From Nonomuraea helvata (GTDB lineage: Bacteria > Actinomycetota > Actinomycetes > Streptosporangiales > Streptosporangiaceae), in NCBI RefSeq assembly GCF_039535785.1, contig NZ_BAAAXV010000005.1, positions 682,001 through 746,000 of the forward strand: a DNA stretch of 64,000 bases, given 5' to 3'. Both the position numbers and the translations under genes were made by a program. Within the stretch, counting starts at the first letter, position 1. Each line of letters starts with the position of its first letter. The notes under the pieces were generated by a model. The model ran no database searches and was not told where the DNA came from. It saw only the letters and a program-made list of their open reading frames with translations. Positions 7,031-15,441 of the stretch are shown piece after piece.

Positions 7031-8361
7031 GCGACACGCAGACCGAGCCCCTCGCCACGCCGGCCGGATCGCTCGCGGACGCCGCGCGCCTGTCCGCCAC
7101 CATAGACGGCTTCTCGGCGCTCACCTCGGAACCGCACGGGATCACCCGGCTCGCCTACACCCCGTTGGAACGCGCCGCGCACGACCAGTTCGCCAAGCAC
7201 ATGGCCGGCCTGGGCCTGCGCGTACGGACGGACCCGGCGGGCAACACGATCGCCGAGCACCCCGGGCAGGCCCGCGACCTCGGAGCCGTGGGCACCGGCT
7301 CGCATCTGGACAGCGTGCCCGGGGCCGGACGCTTCGACGGCATCGCGGGCGTGGCGGCCGCCATGGAGGTGGCCCGGCTCGTCGTGGAGGCGGGCATCGC
7401 GCACCAGCATCCTTTTCGCTTCGTGGCGTTCGCGGCCGAGGAGGGCGCCCGGTTCGGCCAGGCCTGCGTCGGCAGCCGGTTCGCCGCAGGACGGATGCCG
7501 GAACGTCAGCTCACCGAGCGGCGGGACCGCGACGGCGTCACCCTCGCGCAGGCGATGGCCGGCACCGGGTTCGATCCCGCCCTGGCGGCTCAGACGCCCT
7601 GGTCCGCCGATGACTGGGCGGCCTTCGTCGAGCTGCACGTGGAGCAGGGCGGCGTGCTGGAGGCGGCGGGGGTGACGATCGGCGTGGTGGATCTGGTGTC
7701 CGGCAGCACGCGGCTGGAGTTCCGCGTCACCGGCCAGGCTTCGCACAGCGGCGCGACACCCATGGGGCAGCGCGCGGACGCGCTGGCCGCGGCCGCCGAG
7801 ATCGTCCTGCTCGCCGAGTCGCTGGCACTGGATCCGCAACACCGGGGCACGCGGGCGACGGTCGGCCGGCTCGAGGTCCGCCCCGGGTCCATCACCACCA
7901 TCCCCGGGGAGATCGTGCTCACGCTGGACGTGCGCGACGTCGACAGCGACCGCCAGCGCGGCACCGTCGCCGAGATCGTGCGGCGGGCTCGCTCGTGCTG
8001 CGACCGCAGGCGGCTGCGGCTGTCGCTGGAACTGCTCGGCGACACCTCCCCGGTGGTGCTGCCGGTCTGGCTGCGCTCCATCGTCGCCGAGTCCTGCCGG
8101 GCGGCCGGCGTCCCCTACCGGGTGCTGACCAGCGGCGCCAGCCACGACGCGCAGGTGATCAACGGCCTGATGCCCGCGGCAATTCTCTTCGTACCGAGCA
8201 GGGACGGCCTCAGCCACGTGGCCGAGGAGTGGACCAGTAGCGCCGACCTGGCCACCGGCACCGACGTCCTGCTGGCCGCCCTGTTGCGGATCGACGGGGA
8301 ACTCACCCGGCTCGCCGAGCTGGGGCCCGGTTCCCCAGGACCATCAGGAGAACCCGAGTGA
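7027..8361 (+). CDS. M20-family N-carbamoyl-amino-acid amidohydrolase (HyuC/allantoate type)
   Basis: Zinc amidohydrolase that cleaves an N-carbamoyl group; in this operon N-carbamoyl-aspartate, the substrate of dihydroorotase, is the obvious candidate. At 444 residues it matches the family. Metal ligands are visible in GSHLDSVPGAGRFDGIAG, in FAAEEGARFG, in ELHVEQGGVL and in the C-terminal SGASHDAQ. The dimerisation-domain motif RVTGQASHSGATPM is intact. A TTG start at 7027, overlapping the previous TGA, is chosen because AGGGAG precedes it. Working backwards it would turn carbamoyl-aspartate into aspartate; whether it opposes or feeds PyrC here is unknown. Confidence 0.85.
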   Translation: MSDTQTEPLATPAGSLADAARLSATIDGFSALTSEPHGITRLAYTPLERAAHDQFAKHMAGLGLRVRTDPAGNTIAEHPGQARDLGAVGTGSHLDSVPGAGRFDGIAGVAAAMEVARLVVEAGIAHQHPFRFVAFAAEEGARFGQACVGSRFAAGRMPERQLTERRDRDGVTLAQAMAGTGFDPALAAQTPWSADDWAAFVELHVEQGGVLEAAGVTIGVVDLVSGSTRLEFRVTGQASHSGATPMGQRADALAAAAEIVLLAESLALDPQHRGTRATVGRLEVRPGSITTIPGEIVLTLDVRDVDSDRQRGTVAEIVRRARSCCDRRRLRLSLELLGDTSPVVLPVWLRSIVAESCRAAGVPYRVLTSGASHDAQVINGLMPAAILFVPSRDGLSHVAEEWTSSADLATGTDVLLAALLRIDGELTRLAELGPGSPGPSGEPE

Positions 8362-9227
8362 TCCAGGCCGCCGTACCTGAGGGGACCGCGCTGGAGACGC
8401 TGCCGGCCGGCACCGACCTCCGCCCCGCCGCGACCTCCCACGAGTCCCCCATCCTCGTCCACCGCCACGAGAGGGACCGGTATTGGAGGATGATCCTCTA
8501 TGCCCCCGCGGTGGCGCGGACCGCGCTGCCCGGGCAGTTCGTGATGATCACCCCCGCCCGGCGCGGCGAGTCCTGGCCGGTGCTGCCCCGCCCCATGGCG
8601 GTGTACGACACCGACCCCGACGCCGCGACGGTGACCATCGTCTACGGAGTGGTGGGCGACGGCACCCGGCACCTGAGCGGATTCAGGGCCGGCGAGAGCG
8701 TGGTGACCGTCGGGCCGCTGGGACGGCCCTTCACCCTGGCTGAGGGCTCGCGGTCGCTGCTGGTCATGGGCCGGGGCATCGGCGCCTGCTCGCTGACCAT
8801 GCTCGCCAGGAGCGCCCGGGCCGCGGGCCTCAAGGTGATGGCCCTGGCCAGCGGGCGCAGCCCCGCCGCGACCGTCGGCGCCGGCTACTACGCCGCCCAT
8901 GGGATCCCCTTCGTCGAAGCGCACGACAGCGACGGCAGCAGCGATCCCGCCGTGCTGAGCAGTCTGCTGTCCGAGGGCGGCCCCTGGGACTCCATCGCCG
9001 TCTGCGGATCCCTGCGGCTGACCGCCCTGGCACATCGGCTCGGCCAGGCCTGGGACGCCGAGGTCCTGGTCTCCCTGGAGGCCCGCATGGCCTGCGGGCT
9101 CGGCTACTGCCACGGCTGTTCGACCGGGCAGCAGACGGCGGCCGCGGAGGCTCCGCTGATCTGCCACGACGGGCCGGTCTTCCGGCTCGTCGAGAGCAAG
9201 GGCGCACGTGAGAAAGGCAGCACATGA
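8358..9227 (+). CDS. pyrK: Dihydroorotate dehydrogenase electron-transfer subunit
   Basis: FAD and [2Fe-2S] protein that passes electrons from class 1B PyrD to NAD. Of 289 residues, the first ~40 are an extra tail. The FAD-binding motif appears as LPRPMAVYD, the NAD domain as LLVMGRGIGACSLTML, and the C-terminal cluster ligands as ACGLGYCHGC followed by LICHDGPVF, giving the four Cys in PyrK spacing. GTG start overlaps the M20 stop; the end overlaps pyrC by four bases. RPMA in place of RPxS at the FAD site is a mild deviation. Together with pyrD it completes a class 1B enzyme. Confidence 0.88.
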   Translation: MIQAAVPEGTALETLPAGTDLRPAATSHESPILVHRHERDRYWRMILYAPAVARTALPGQFVMITPARRGESWPVLPRPMAVYDTDPDAATVTIVYGVVGDGTRHLSGFRAGESVVTVGPLGRPFTLAEGSRSLLVMGRGIGACSLTMLARSARAAGLKVMALASGRSPAATVGAGYYAAHGIPFVEAHDSDGSSDPAVLSSLLSEGGPWDSIAVCGSLRLTALAHRLGQAWDAEVLVSLEARMACGLGYCHGCSTGQQTAAAEAPLICHDGPVFRLVESKGAREKGST

Positions 9228-10615
9228 TCAGTGACACCAGCCCGCCCAGGAGCCGCCACGACCTGCTGATCACCGGCGGCCGGGCGGTGACGCCCGAGGG
9301 CGTACGCGAGGTCGACATCGCCGTGGACGGCGGCAAGGTGACCGCGCTGCTGGAGCGGGGCCACCGGGCGACCGCGGCGCACGTACGGGACGTGACCGGC
9401 TGCCACGTCTTGCCCGGCCTGATCGACTCGCACGTGCACTTCCGCACGCCGGGCCTGACGCACAAGGAGGACTGGCCGCACGGCAGCAGGGCGGCCGCGG
9501 CCGGCGGGGTCACCACGGTCATCGACATGCCGAACACCCAGCCTCCCTTGCTGGATCCGGCCAAGGTCAGCGAGCGGGCGGAGCTGGTGGCGGGCCGCTC
9601 GCTGGTCGACTTCCGGTTCCATCTCGGCACCTCGCCCGAGACGCTGGATCGGCTCAAGGCGCTGACGCCGCAGGACGCGACGAGTGTGAAGATCTTCATG
9701 GCCGGGCACCACACGGCGCCGAATGTGCTTCGCAGTCCGTCCGACCTGCGCCGGGCCTTCGAGTTCGCCGCCGGCCAGAGCGTCCTGCTGGTGCTACACG
9801 CGGAGGCCGACGCGGTGTTCGCGCTGCTCGACGCGGCGGGCGCGCCACCCGCCCAGTACCGGGACTACGAGCGGGCCCGCCCCCGTTCCGGCGGCATCGT
9901 AGCGGTCACCCAGGTGATCGAACTCGTGCAGCGGTACGGCACCCACGCGCACATCCTGCACGTGTCGAGCGCCGAGGAGGTCCAGCTGCTCATCGCGGCA
10001 CGCAGGTCGGGCCTGCCCATCAGCTTCGAGCTCACTGGTCATCACCTGTCGTTCACGGCCGCTGACAGCGCCCGGCAGGGCGCCCGGCTGCGTCTGTCTC
10101 CCTCGATCAGGTCGGCGGAGGACCAGGAGGCGCTGTGGGCGGCGCTGCTGTCCGGCGAGGCCGGCACCCTGGGCAGCGATCACGCCCCGCACACCGTCGA
10201 GGAGAAGACGCGCGGGGTCGCGCAGGCCCCGCCCGGCATCCCCGGGGTGCAGGAGCTGGCCACCGCGGTCTTCACCGGGATGCGCAGGCGACAGCCGGAG
10301 GCGCCCGCTGACCGGCACCTCGTGCTGCTCGCCGAGCACCTGGCGCGCCGGCCCGCGGAGCTGTTCGGCCTGGCGCACCGCAAGGGGTCGATCGTGCCCG
10401 GCCTGGACGCCGACCTGGTCGTCTTCGACGCCGACCGGCCCTGGATGGTGACCGCGGCGGACCTGCACACCAAGGCCGGCTGGTCGGCCTACGAGGGATG
10501 GACCATGGCCGGGCGCGTCCTCGCCACCGTCCGGCGCGGGGAGGTCATCTGGGACCAGGCGGAGGGTCGCTTCGGGAGTCCCGTCGGGGTCCTGCTCAAC
10601 CCGGATTGTCCCTGA
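9224..10615 (+). CDS. pyrC: Dihydroorotase, class I (amidohydrolase superfamily)
   Basis: Interconverts N-carbamoyl-aspartate and dihydroorotate. The 463-residue protein has the cyclic-amidohydrolase layout: DSHVHFRTPG with the HxH zinc pair, the loop IDMPNTQPP, SVKIFMAGH with the carboxylated Lys, metal His in LVLHAEA and ILHVSS, and the catalytic Asp in LGSDHAPHT. The C-terminal KGSIVPGLDADLVVFD strand is typical of the dihydroorotase/allantoinase/hydantoinase group. Allantoinase is the main alternative, but neighbours pyrD, pyrK and pyrE favour dihydroorotase. It overlaps pyrK by four bases. Confidence 0.85.
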   Translation: MISDTSPPRSRHDLLITGGRAVTPEGVREVDIAVDGGKVTALLERGHRATAAHVRDVTGCHVLPGLIDSHVHFRTPGLTHKEDWPHGSRAAAAGGVTTVIDMPNTQPPLLDPAKVSERAELVAGRSLVDFRFHLGTSPETLDRLKALTPQDATSVKIFMAGHHTAPNVLRSPSDLRRAFEFAAGQSVLLVLHAEADAVFALLDAAGAPPAQYRDYERARPRSGGIVAVTQVIELVQRYGTHAHILHVSSAEEVQLLIAARRSGLPISFELTGHHLSFTAADSARQGARLRLSPSIRSAEDQEALWAALLSGEAGTLGSDHAPHTVEEKTRGVAQAPPGIPGVQELATAVFTGMRRRQPEAPADRHLVLLAEHLARRPAELFGLAHRKGSIVPGLDADLVVFDADRPWMVTAADLHTKAGWSAYEGWTMAGRVLATVRRGEVIWDQAEGRFGSPVGVLLNPDCP

Positions 10616-10639
10616 GGAACGCCACCGAAGGAGAAAGTC

Positions 10640-11547
10640 GTGTGTAGGGTGTTCGGCTGCTTCGGCGTATCTCCCGCCCCTGAGACGCTGCGGGAGGTGT
10701 CCCGCCGGCAGATCCACGGCGGTCCCGACGCGCAGGCGATGGTCAGGGGCGGGTCCTGGGCTCTCGGCGTCAACCGGCTCGCAGTCGTGGACCCGGCGGG
10801 CGGGGCGCAGCCGTACACCCTGGGCGACGGGTTGACCGCCGTCTTCAACGGGGAGATCTCCAACCACCGGGAGCTCCGGCGGCTGCTGGCGCGCCGTGGC
10901 CACACCGTTCCCGGCCGGTGCGACGGAGCGGTGATCCCGGCACTGTACGCCGAGTACGGCCCGGGGTTCGTCCGCCTGTTCGACGGCATGTTCGCGCTGG
11001 CCCTGGCCGACACCCGCGCCGCACCGCTGCTGCTGCTCGCCACCGACCCGGCGGGCATGAAGCCGCTCCACTACTCCTGGCGCGAGGACAGGAAGGAGCT
11101 GTACTTCTCCTCGGAACTGCCCGCGCTGCTGGAGTTCGGCGAGATCGGGACGGTCGCGGACCTGCTGCTCACCGGCTGCCCGGTCGACTGCGCCCGCTGT
11201 GACTCGCGCAGCTACGATGTCTCGCTCGTCTCGATGGGCAACCCGTACGTTTTCCTCCGGGCCGACCAACTCGGGCTGGCCGGCAGGCGGGAGCTGTTCG
11301 CCGCGGACGACCGGGTGCTGGGGCGGATGCTCCGGATCAGGGAGACGGCCGCCCGGCTCATGAAGTGCCGAATGCCCTGGCCGGGGAGCTCGGCCTGCCG
11401 CAGGGATCGCTGTGCGTCGAGACGCCGGGCGGCTTCACGGCCGTCGACTCGGACTGCTCCGGCGGCGAGCTCCGCTCGGCCACCGTCTCGGGGAAAGAGG
11501 TCACCCTCCTGTCCGCCCGGCCCGCGGCGGAGGCCCAGCCCGCGTAG
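10640..11547 (+). pseudogene. Chimera of glutamine amidotransferase (AsnB N-domain) and PrpF C-part, frameshifted
   Basis: GTG start after GAAGGAG. Residues 1-170 are a class II glutaminase domain with Cys2 after the initiator, IHGGPDAQAM, LGVNRLAVVDP, FNGEISNHRELR and FDGMFALALAD, as in asparagine synthetase. There is no synthetase domain. Instead, from about residue 178 (LLLTGCPVD, then VSLVSMGNPYVFLRAD) the sequence is the C-terminal part of a PrpF/DAP-epimerase-fold isomerase. Near 11363 the frame breaks. The PrpF sequence resumes one frame away (PNALAGELGLPQGSL, CVETPGGF) and stops at 11547. It looks like a deletion joining two former genes plus a later frameshift; sequencing error could explain only the latter. 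Confidence 0.65.
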
Positions 11548-11559
11548 CGAAGGAATGTC

Positions 11560-12024
11560 ATGAGTGCGAAGAACGAGCTCCTCCAGATCATCCGCGAGCA
11601 CGGCGTCGAGCCCGGGATCGCCCTTTCAGGACGGTCGGCCCCGCTGGTAGGTCAGGTGATGCTCGATCTGGTGCGGGACCTGGACTTCGAGGCGTGCGGC
11701 GGTCTCACGGCCCAGGACGGCTCCATCGCCGTCGCGATGCTCCACCGGGGCGCCCGCCTCGGCCGCGCCATGAACGCGTTCGTCATCAGCGAGGAGCTCG
11801 CCATCGAGGGCCCGGACATCGCCGGACGCCCCGTCCTGCTCGTGGCGGGCGCCTGCGCCACGGGCGACCCGGTGCTGCGGGCACTGCACGCGGTCCGCGA
11901 GGCGGGCGCGGTCCCGGTGGCGGTGGCCGTCGTGGCCGATCGGGGCGCCGGGGCCAGGCACGAGATCGAGGCCGAGGGCGTGCCCTACCTGTCCGCCTAC
12001 CGGCCGGCGGAGCTGGAGGTCTGA
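11560..12024 (+). CDS. Second PRTase-fold protein lacking the PRPP loop (PyrE-like)
   Basis: A 154-residue protein with the PyrE-like opening NELLQIIREHGVEPGIALSGRSAPL, where orotate phosphoribosyltransferases bind the substrate. The segment matching the PRPP loop reads VLLVAGACATGDPVLRAL, without the two acidic residues. It should therefore not bind PRPP in the usual way. ATG follows GAAGGA by six bases. It is the last gene of the plus-strand pyr operon and its end overlaps the convergent kinase gene by 28 bases. Together with the gene at 6548 it makes two loop-less PyrE relatives in one operon, so a heteromeric role or regulatory role is possible. Confidence 0.55.
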   Translation: MSAKNELLQIIREHGVEPGIALSGRSAPLVGQVMLDLVRDLDFEACGGLTAQDGSIAVAMLHRGARLGRAMNAFVISEELAIEGPDIAGRPVLLVAGACATGDPVLRALHAVREAGAVPVAVAVVADRGAGARHEIEAEGVPYLSAYRPAELEV

Positions 12025-12956
12025 CCGACCAACTCCTTCTCCAGCCGCTCCAGGTGCCCGTCCGCCATCAGCAGCACGAGCCGCTGATAATAGTCGTTGT
12101 CCTCGATGCCGTCCAGGGTGCCCGACAGCTCGACGGTGTAACAGAGGAACTTGCAGTGCTGGAAGATGATCGCGTCGAGCAGGAGGCCGGTCGGCGGGCG
12201 GTCTCCGTATCCTGACAGGACCGCGGACGCCAGCTCGGGCACGATCGCGGTGTGCGGCGTGGCCATCTCCATCACCAGGGTGGCCAGGTCGAGCACGGTG
12301 TCTCCGACATAGGCGTCGTCGTAGTCGATGAACGCCACGAGCCGCCCGGCATCGTCCAGGATCATGTTCGCGTAGTACAGGTCGCCGTGGACGACGGCGA
12401 ACCGGTCGTCCGGGGTGGCCGCGAACCGGGGCGCGACGCTCCGCCAGGCCCGGTCCAGGAGCCTGGCGACGTGGCCGGGCAGCCGGGCGACGAGGTCGGC
12501 CACCAGGGGCGCCACCTGTTCGCCGTCGGCGCGCTCGTGGGATCCGTCGGGGGTGAAACCTTCCAGCGCCCGCCGGACTCGCGCGTACATGGCTCCCGAC
12601 TCGTACGCGAGCTCGGCGGTGAGGTCGGACCTCGTGCCACCTCGTCCAGGCACGAAGGACAGCAGGCTGCAGAGCGCCCCGTCCGCCGACCGCGTGAACG
12701 GCTCGCCGGTGCGCGACGGGACGGGCACCGGACCGGGCACTCCCGCCCGCCCCAGCCGGTCGAGAACCGACAGCTCGAACCGGACCTCGCTCTCGGTCCG
12801 GTCCGAGGGGTAGCCGCGGAGCAGCCATTCGCCGCGGCTGGTGCGGATCCAGTGGTTGTGGTTGATGAGGCCGCCCTCCAGCAGCCGGTGCTCGTGTAAC
12901 CGCCCGACGTCGAACCTGCCGACGACGGAGACGAGGTCGGCGGTGTCTTCGTTCAT
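11997..12956 (-). CDS. Aminoglycoside-phosphotransferase-fold small-molecule kinase
   Basis: ATP-dependent kinase of the APH/choline kinase family, 319 residues. The catalytic loop is VVHGDLYYANMIL and the metal-binding IDYDDAYVGDTVLDLA follows, both intact. The N-terminal GGLINHNHWI resembles the ATP-binding hairpin of choline and homoserine kinases. The substrate cannot be read; nucleoside or sugar hydroxyls are plausible here, since three such kinase domains occur in this operon. Its ATG overlaps the DegT stop by four bases, so it is the last gene of the ten-gene minus-strand operon starting at 24131. The 3' end overlaps the convergent PRTase-like gene. Confidence 0.8.
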   Translation of the reverse strand: MNEDTADLVSVVGRFDVGRLHEHRLLEGGLINHNHWIRTSRGEWLLRGYPSDRTESEVRFELSVLDRLGRAGVPGPVPVPSRTGEPFTRSADGALCSLLSFVPGRGGTRSDLTAELAYESGAMYARVRRALEGFTPDGSHERADGEQVAPLVADLVARLPGHVARLLDRAWRSVAPRFAATPDDRFAVVHGDLYYANMILDDAGRLVAFIDYDDAYVGDTVLDLATLVMEMATPHTAIVPELASAVLSGYGDRPPTGLLLDAIIFQHCKFLCYTVELSGTLDGIEDNDYYQRLVLLMADGHLERLEKELVGQTSSSAGR

Positions 12957-14182
12957 GTGCTGTCTCCTGCCTCGGCGACCGCCGCGGCGGCCCGCTCGAT
13001 CTGCCGTTCGCCGTGCCATCCCCTGCTCGGCACGCAGAGCGTGGATGTCCAGAGCGACTCGGTACGCGGGAGCACCGCGCCCGGGTCGATGCCGCGGTAC
13101 CTGCGGAGCAGGTGCAACGGGTAGTACAGCCAGGTGCTCTCCACCCCGCGGGCGGCCAGGACGGCCGAGATCGCGTGCCGCCTGCCGGGCGGGCACCGCA
13201 GCGGGAGGAACGCCATCCCCCCGGCCCTCACGGGGGCGGGCGGAAGCGCGATCGACGTCTGCCCGGCCAGGGCCAGCGAGTAACGCCGCAGGTGACGTTC
13301 CTGAACCCGGCGGTACCGCGCCAGCCTGGGCAGCTGGTCGAGCAGCAGGGCCGCGCGCACGCCGTCGAAGGCGGCGGCCGGGCCTGCCTCGACGACGTGC
13401 CGCTCCAGCGCCTCGGCCGCGTCGGAGAAAGGCGCGGGGGCCAGCAGGGCGTGCCGGGCGAGGTCGGTGTGCAGCGCGCGTACCAGGTCGGACAAGTGGC
13501 AGCGGGCCAGTGCCCGAATCGTCCGGCCTGGCCGGGCCGGGCCGTCCTGGGGGCGCGGTCGTCGCTCCGGGGCGCCGTTCCAGACGAGAGCGCCGCCACC
13601 GCCGGCGAAGAGCGTCTTGTGGCGGCCGAAGCTGAGTACTCCGGCCGTTCCGTGCGTTCCCAGCATCCGGCCGGACACGGCGGTCGCGAGGGACTGCGCG
13701 GCGTCGTCGAGGACGTCGATGCCGTGCGCCTCGGCCAGCGGCAGCAGGGCGTCCAGCGCGCACGGCGTGCCGAAGGTGTGCGGGGCGAGGATCACCCGGG
13801 TCGCGGCGCGGATCCGGCGGGCCACGTCGGCGGGATCCAGCGTGAAGTCGGCGGTGATGTCGGCGAAGACCGGCCGCATCCGGGCGTTCAGCACCGCCTC
13901 CACCAGGGACGGGCAGCCGAAGCTCGGCAGGATCACCTCGTCGGTGTCGTGGCGGCGCAGCGCCGTGAGCGCGAGCCGCAGTGCGGCGGTGCCGCTGGAG
14001 GTAAGCGTGATGCGGTCGGCCGGCACGCCGAGCAGGCCGGCGATCCTGATCCGGGCGGCGCGCACCGCGTCCGCGGGCGCGCCGAGCCACCGGAAGAACG
14101 CCGCGCCCGGCGCGGGGAAGGGGAACAACGGCACCGCCACGCGGGCGGGCAGGCGGTTGTACCGCGTGTCTCCGGTCAGCAT
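12953..14182 (-). CDS. DegT/DnrJ/EryC1-type PLP aminotransferase
   Basis: Sugar aminotransferase family, about 409 residues. The phosphate-binding turn LTSSGTAALRLAL, the cofactor Asp region IDVLDDAAQSLA and the Schiff-base Lys in LSFGRHKTLFAGGGGAL are all visible. Such enzymes transfer an amino group to ketosugars, usually nucleotide-linked, and an NAD-dependent epimerase/dehydratase is encoded at the head of the same operon. ATG 14182 is chosen over GTG 14191 because AAGGTGG lies six bases before it. It overlaps the M20 gene upstream and the kinase downstream. A second DegT gene lies at 24326. Confidence 0.85.
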   Translation of the reverse strand: MLTGDTRYNRLPARVAVPLFPFPAPGAAFFRWLGAPADAVRAARIRIAGLLGVPADRITLTSSGTAALRLALTALRRHDTDEVILPSFGCPSLVEAVLNARMRPVFADITADFTLDPADVARRIRAATRVILAPHTFGTPCALDALLPLAEAHGIDVLDDAAQSLATAVSGRMLGTHGTAGVLSFGRHKTLFAGGGGALVWNGAPERRPRPQDGPARPGRTIRALARCHLSDLVRALHTDLARHALLAPAPFSDAAEALERHVVEAGPAAAFDGVRAALLLDQLPRLARYRRVQERHLRRYSLALAGQTSIALPPAPVRAGGMAFLPLRCPPGRRHAISAVLAARGVESTWLYYPLHLLRRYRGIDPGAVLPRTESLWTSTLCVPSRGWHGERQIERAAAAVAEAGDST

Positions 14183-15441
14183 GCCGACCACCTTCGCGCC
14201 AGCGTGCCCGCCAGGACAGAGCTGTAGCCGGCGAGTTCATCGATCGTCACGTATTCGTCCACTCCATGGGCTCGTGAGAGGTGGCCTGGGCCGAACACCA
14301 CGGCGGGGATGCCGAAGGACTCGAAGAGGCGGGCGTCGCAGGCGCTGGGGAAGTGTCCTGGCCGGGTGGGAAGCCCGAGACCGGCCGAGGTCGCCAGCAG
14401 GGCCGAGGCCAGCTCCCGGCTGCTCAGGCCGCCGGGCGCCAGGTCCAGGCCGCAGGGCTCGACGGTGATGGGGTCCCCGTAGCGCGCCCGGACGGGGTCG
14501 AGCCGCGCCTGGAGGCGGCGCAGGATGTCCGGCAGCGGCATGGCGGGCGGGCGGGCGACGGTGACGACGAGGGCGGCGCGGTCGGCGGGAGTGGCCGGGT
14601 CCCCGCCGCAGCCGTCCACCCCGTACGTGAGCAGCCGCCTCCGATCGCCGGCGAGCCCGCGCAGCTCCGCGTCGAGGTCCTCCAGCTCCATGATCACCTC
14701 GGCCATCCGCAGCAGGGCGTTGTCGCCGCGCCGGGAGTAGGCCATGTGCCCGGCCACGCCGTGACAGGTGATCAGGAACTGGGTGAAGCCGCGCGAGGAC
14801 GTGCACACCTCCCCGCCGGTGGGCTCGGCGATCAGCGCCACCGCGTCGCCGGGATACCTCCCGGCCAGGAGCAGGGCGAGCGTGCCGTTGCCGCCCACCT
14901 CCTCGTCGAGCACCAGGTGCACGGTCAGGCTTCCGCGCGCGTACGGGAACAGGGGCGCGAGCCGCTTGAGCACGTAGAGGTAGCAGGCGACGCCGCCCAG
15001 CATGTCCGACGCGCCGCGGCCCCAGATCCGCGTGCCGTCGAAGTCCCCGCCGGCCGGCCCCCCGGGAGCGGACCATCGCTCGGGGTTCGGCGCGAACTCG
15101 ACGTCGACGTGGCCGTTCAGGATGAGGTGCGGTCCGTCGTCACTGAACCACCGGGTGGCCACCACGCACTGCCGTTCGGTGGTGTCGTAGTCGCCGAAGA
15201 CGCCGCCGAACGCCGCCACGTCGCTGAAGTCGGGGCGGGCCCTCGCGGCGGCGAGGTCCAGGCTCAGGCGGGACGTCTCCAGGCCCGCCTCCAGCAGCCA
15301 CCGCTCAGAGAGGGCGAGGGCGTCTTCCTGCCCCGCCGAGCCGTAGACGGGATGGGTCCTGACCAGCCGGCCGAGCAGCTCCGCCAGTTCGCCGAGATCC
15401 CGGCGAACGGCGGCGACGGACGCCGCGACGAGGGCGGTCAT
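14176..15441 (-). CDS. M20-family metallohydrolase (ArgE/DapE type)
   Basis: Zinc amidohydrolase of 421 residues that would remove an acyl or peptidyl group. Motifs: LILNGHVDVEFAP with the first metal His and Asp, WGRGASDMLGGVACYLY, LVLDEEVGGNGT with the catalytic Glu pair, ALIAEPTGG, and FGPGHLSRAHGVDEYVTIDEL carrying the last His. It is one of three M20 enzymes in the cluster, all of different subtypes. Its ATG overlaps the stop of the TIM-barrel gene. Release of a product from a protecting or carrier group, as M20 enzymes do in lysine and arginine biosynthesis, is a reasonable but unproven role. Confidence 0.85.
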   Translation of the reverse strand: MTALVAASVAAVRRDLGELAELLGRLVRTHPVYGSAGQEDALALSERWLLEAGLETSRLSLDLAAARARPDFSDVAAFGGVFGDYDTTERQCVVATRWFSDDGPHLILNGHVDVEFAPNPERWSAPGGPAGGDFDGTRIWGRGASDMLGGVACYLYVLKRLAPLFPYARGSLTVHLVLDEEVGGNGTLALLLAGRYPGDAVALIAEPTGGEVCTSSRGFTQFLITCHGVAGHMAYSRRGDNALLRMAEVIMELEDLDAELRGLAGDRRRLLTYGVDGCGGDPATPADRAALVVTVARPPAMPLPDILRRLQARLDPVRARYGDPITVEPCGLDLAPGGLSSRELASALLATSAGLGLPTRPGHFPSACDARLFESFGIPAVVFGPGHLSRAHGVDEYVTIDELAGYSSVLAGTLARRWSAC

